Shown in pieces: positions 43,178-44,531 of a stretch of 44,531 nucleotides of DNA. Below the pieces are notes generated by a model. The model saw only the letters and a program-made list of their open reading frames with translations, made no database searches and was not told where the DNA came from. The DNA is from Candidatus Segatella mututuai. GTDB lineage: Bacteria > Bacteroidota > Bacteroidia > Bacteroidales > Bacteroidaceae. The DNA lies in NCBI GenBank assembly GCA_002439605.1, contig DJOI01000023.1:1-44531 (forward strand), written 5' to 3'. The position numbers and the translations under genes were made by a program. The stretch's first letter is position 1. Every line of letters starts with the position of its first letter.

Positions 43178-43495
43178 ATGAACAAAACTATCGACACCGA
43201 GACTCTTCTTTTGAAGGTAGAGTCACATGAGCACCGCATTGGGATAATAGAGAACCTACTCCGTGATGCCAAGCAAGTATTGACACTGGAGGAAGCAGCC
43301 TTATTCATGGGTATATCAAAGAGCAGTCTCTACAAGATGACACACAAGCATGAACTTCCGTTCTTTCGTCCCAACGGCAAGATTATCTACTTTGAGAAGT
43401 CCGAACTTTTGAACTGGATGCGCCAGAACCGCAGTATGTCCGAGGCTGAGACCAAGGCTGCAGCGACCAAGCACATGAGTGAACTTTGTAAATAG
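43178..43495 (+). CDS. Excisionase-type helix-turn-helix protein
   Basis: From the ATG at 43178 the protein has 105 residues. The central MerR/Xis-like HTH reads LTLEEAALFMGISKSSLYKMTHKHELPFFRPNGKIIYFEKSELLNWM, the standard helix_turn_helix_17 pattern. A helical N-terminus (VESHEHRIGIIENLLRDAKQ) precedes it. In such elements it acts as the excisionase or as a regulator of excision. An upstream extension to 43115 would run through the leader hairpin and is unlikely. Confidence 0.85.
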   Translation: MNKTIDTETLLLKVESHEHRIGIIENLLRDAKQVLTLEEAALFMGISKSSLYKMTHKHELPFFRPNGKIIYFEKSELLNWMRQNRSMSEAETKAAATKHMSELCK

Positions 43496-43497
43496 AC

Positions 43498-43818
43498 ATG
43501 GCAATTATGAAGAAGGACGATATTTCCCATGAGGAGTACAGAAGCAAGTTGGCGAATGTCGCTGGCCTTGCCGTGAACTACATCAACACTGGCTTTGGCT
43601 ACTTCCGTATGCGTGATGCTTTCAATGGACTTGCCGAGCAATGCGGAGCAAACAAGGGCATCAACGATGAAGCCACAATCGGCAGAAGAAAACTTCTTGC
43701 CCAATCGGTTTGTGTTGAGTGTATTTCCCGATTAAGCAGCCATTCTAATAACAGGTTGCAAGGCGAGCTCTATGTTATTGCGGAAGACATTTCCCCAAGG
43801 AGAGGACGGCACAGATGA
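43498..43818 (+). CDS. Small mobile-element protein of unknown function
   Basis: The 106-residue protein starts 2 bp after the HTH gene (translational coupling likely). Its sequence (DISHEEYRSKLANVAGLAVNYINTGFGYF, GRRKLLAQSVCVECISRLSSH) has no motif I recognise. The position between the excisionase-like gene and the next element gene suggests an accessory role in excision or mobilization. Confidence 0.6.
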   Translation: MAIMKKDDISHEEYRSKLANVAGLAVNYINTGFGYFRMRDAFNGLAEQCGANKGINDEATIGRRKLLAQSVCVECISRLSSHSNNRLQGELYVIAEDISPRRGRHR

Positions 43819-43882
43819 TACTCTCTTTACTGAGAAAAACAGTCTTGCCAGTTATGGTTATAATATTCAAAATTCACAGAAC

Positions 43883-44531
43883 ATGGATAAACAAAAGATA
43901 CATTACTGCTTCACGTTGTCCGATGTACAGATGAAGTATCTTCGCTGCAAGAAGTACAAGATTGACCGCATGGAATGCTTCATGTCTCTTGCCTCTCTTG
44001 CTGAACGTGAAACAACACTTGTACCTATCAGCAAGACCCAACAAGTGGAAATCTTGTGTGGGCAATGTCTGGTTGACAATACCCAACTTGCCAAACTATG
44101 GGAAAAAGACCGCAAGACCGTACCGAAACTTTTACAGGCTATGGAGGATGTGGGCATTTCCTCTTCACAAAAAGTTGGAGACAACCGCATCATTACCCTG
44201 CATTCCCTCTCTGGTTGGTATGTGGACGGAAGATTTGTCAAGAACGGCTTTTCATTGAAGCGCAATGCGGATGGCTCTGCAATCATCCACACGGAAGTTC
44301 CACAAGTAAGAGTAATTGTTACGACAACGGACGATGATACAAAGTCAGACAAGGAAGATGGGCATTCTGCCAATGGAATATCCGATACTGACAACAAGGG
44401 CAATTCTTCTACAGCAGATATTTCTTCTTACCTAAATTCGACTTCATCTAATGACAACAGAAGCGTGGGTAAGGTCGGAACGAATGGCAATCATTCCGAT
44501 ACTGTTACTGGTGGAATTTCCCCACAACAAA
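43883..44531 (+). CDS. Partial mobile-element protein with winged-helix-like region (runs off the edge)
   Basis: An uninterrupted frame from the ATG at 43883 to the window end gives at least 216 residues. The first 115 residues contain an HTH-like stretch (VDNTQLAKLWEKDRKTVPKLLQAMEDVGI) followed by strand-like KVGDNRIITLHSLSGWYVDG, resembling a winged helix. From about 140 onward the sequence becomes low-complexity, rich in Ser, Asp, Asn, Thr and Gly. It follows the small gene by 64 bp on the same strand. The role (regulator, mobilization or replication protein) is unknown, and the C-terminus is missing. Confidence 0.7.
   Translation, partial: MDKQKIHYCFTLSDVQMKYLRCKKYKIDRMECFMSLASLAERETTLVPISKTQQVEILCGQCLVDNTQLAKLWEKDRKTVPKLLQAMEDVGISSSQKVGDNRIITLHSLSGWYVDGRFVKNGFSLKRNADGSAIIHTEVPQVRVIVTTTDDDTKSDKEDGHSANGISDTDNKGNSSTADISSYLNSTSSNDNRSVGKVGTNGNHSDTVTGGISPQQ

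Larger units (their letters stand above)
43023..43178 (+). repeat. CAGGATAA direct repeats around the excisionase leader
   Basis: CAGGATAA occurs at 43023, 43049 and 43171. The first two are in the longer shared context CAGGATAACAA followed by GTAAA, 26 bp apart; the third overlaps the ATG of the HTH gene. These could be recombinase arm-type or excisionase sites. Confidence 0.5.
40568..44531 (+). mobile_element. Left part of an integrative/mobilizable element (truncated by window edge)
   Basis: Two tandem tyrosine integrases, an excisionase-like HTH gene and small accessory genes in one direction form the typical integration module of Bacteroidales integrative elements. The right end lies outside the window. 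The attachment site was not identified; no tRNA gene is seen nearby. The toxin-antitoxin pair at 39674-40368 may or may not belong to it. Confidence 0.7.

Overview
The window looks like a chromosome segment from a Bacteroidales bacterium, most likely a Prevotella/Segatella-type gut or oral species. The evidence is the SusC/SusD pair, the -7 boxes of the Bacteroidetes form TAnnTTTG (often TATCTTTGC), starts that mostly lack Shine-Dalgarno sequences, a short primary sigma factor, T9SS-type C-terminal domains and a DUF4250 protein. The species is inferred, not proven.

Region 1 (1-16179) is a beta-mannan utilization locus. It opens with a phased array of GTTGACT motifs and a secreted protein made of two copies of a binding-like domain. 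Operon A (promoter at 1598, terminator at 9496-9535) encodes SusC, SusD, a surface glycan-binding lipoprotein and a GH26 lipoprotein mannanase. Operon B (promoter at 9638, bidirectional terminator at 16185-16233) encodes a CE7-like esterase, a periplasmic GH26, a GH130 mannosylglucose phosphorylase, a GPH-type sugar symporter and a cellobiose/mannobiose 2-epimerase. The inferred route is: surface cutting, SusCD import, deacetylation and trimming to mannobiose, transport to the cytoplasm, epimerisation to mannosylglucose, then phosphorolysis to mannose-1-phosphate and glucose.

Region 2 (16247-33196) is mostly housekeeping. On the minus strand are a small T9SS type B cargo protein, uvrA (translationally coupled to it) and a DUF4250 gene. 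Then come a LysM/periplasmic-binding protein, a PorT-like barrel, an MFS transporter, a WG-repeat protein, the primary sigma factor, a POT peptide transporter, an M48 lipoprotein protease, an NfeD/SPFH pair, a divergent WecB-like protein lacking two catalytic residues, an outer-membrane barrel and a secreted cyclophilin.

Region 3 (33309-37906) is a phenylalanine/tyrosine operon: prephenate dehydratase, aminotransferase, DAHP synthase-chorismate mutase fusion and prephenate dehydrogenase. It is preceded by a previously unannotated 25-residue leader peptide with a run of eight Phe/Tyr codons in nine, an antiterminator segment and a terminator. This is a complete ribosome-mediated attenuator and the most striking find in the window. 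Two intergenic spacers inside the operon carry repeats, one a nested inverted repeat resembling a MITE.

Region 4 (37907-44531) is accessory DNA: an HU-HIG DNA-binding protein, a GC-rich repeat patch, two 62-bp promoter-bearing direct repeats around an orphan antitoxin-like gene, an antitoxin/PIN-toxin pair, and then the left part of an integrative element with two tandem paralogous tyrosine integrases, a structured leader, an excisionase-like HTH gene, a small unknown gene and a truncated gene running off the right edge.
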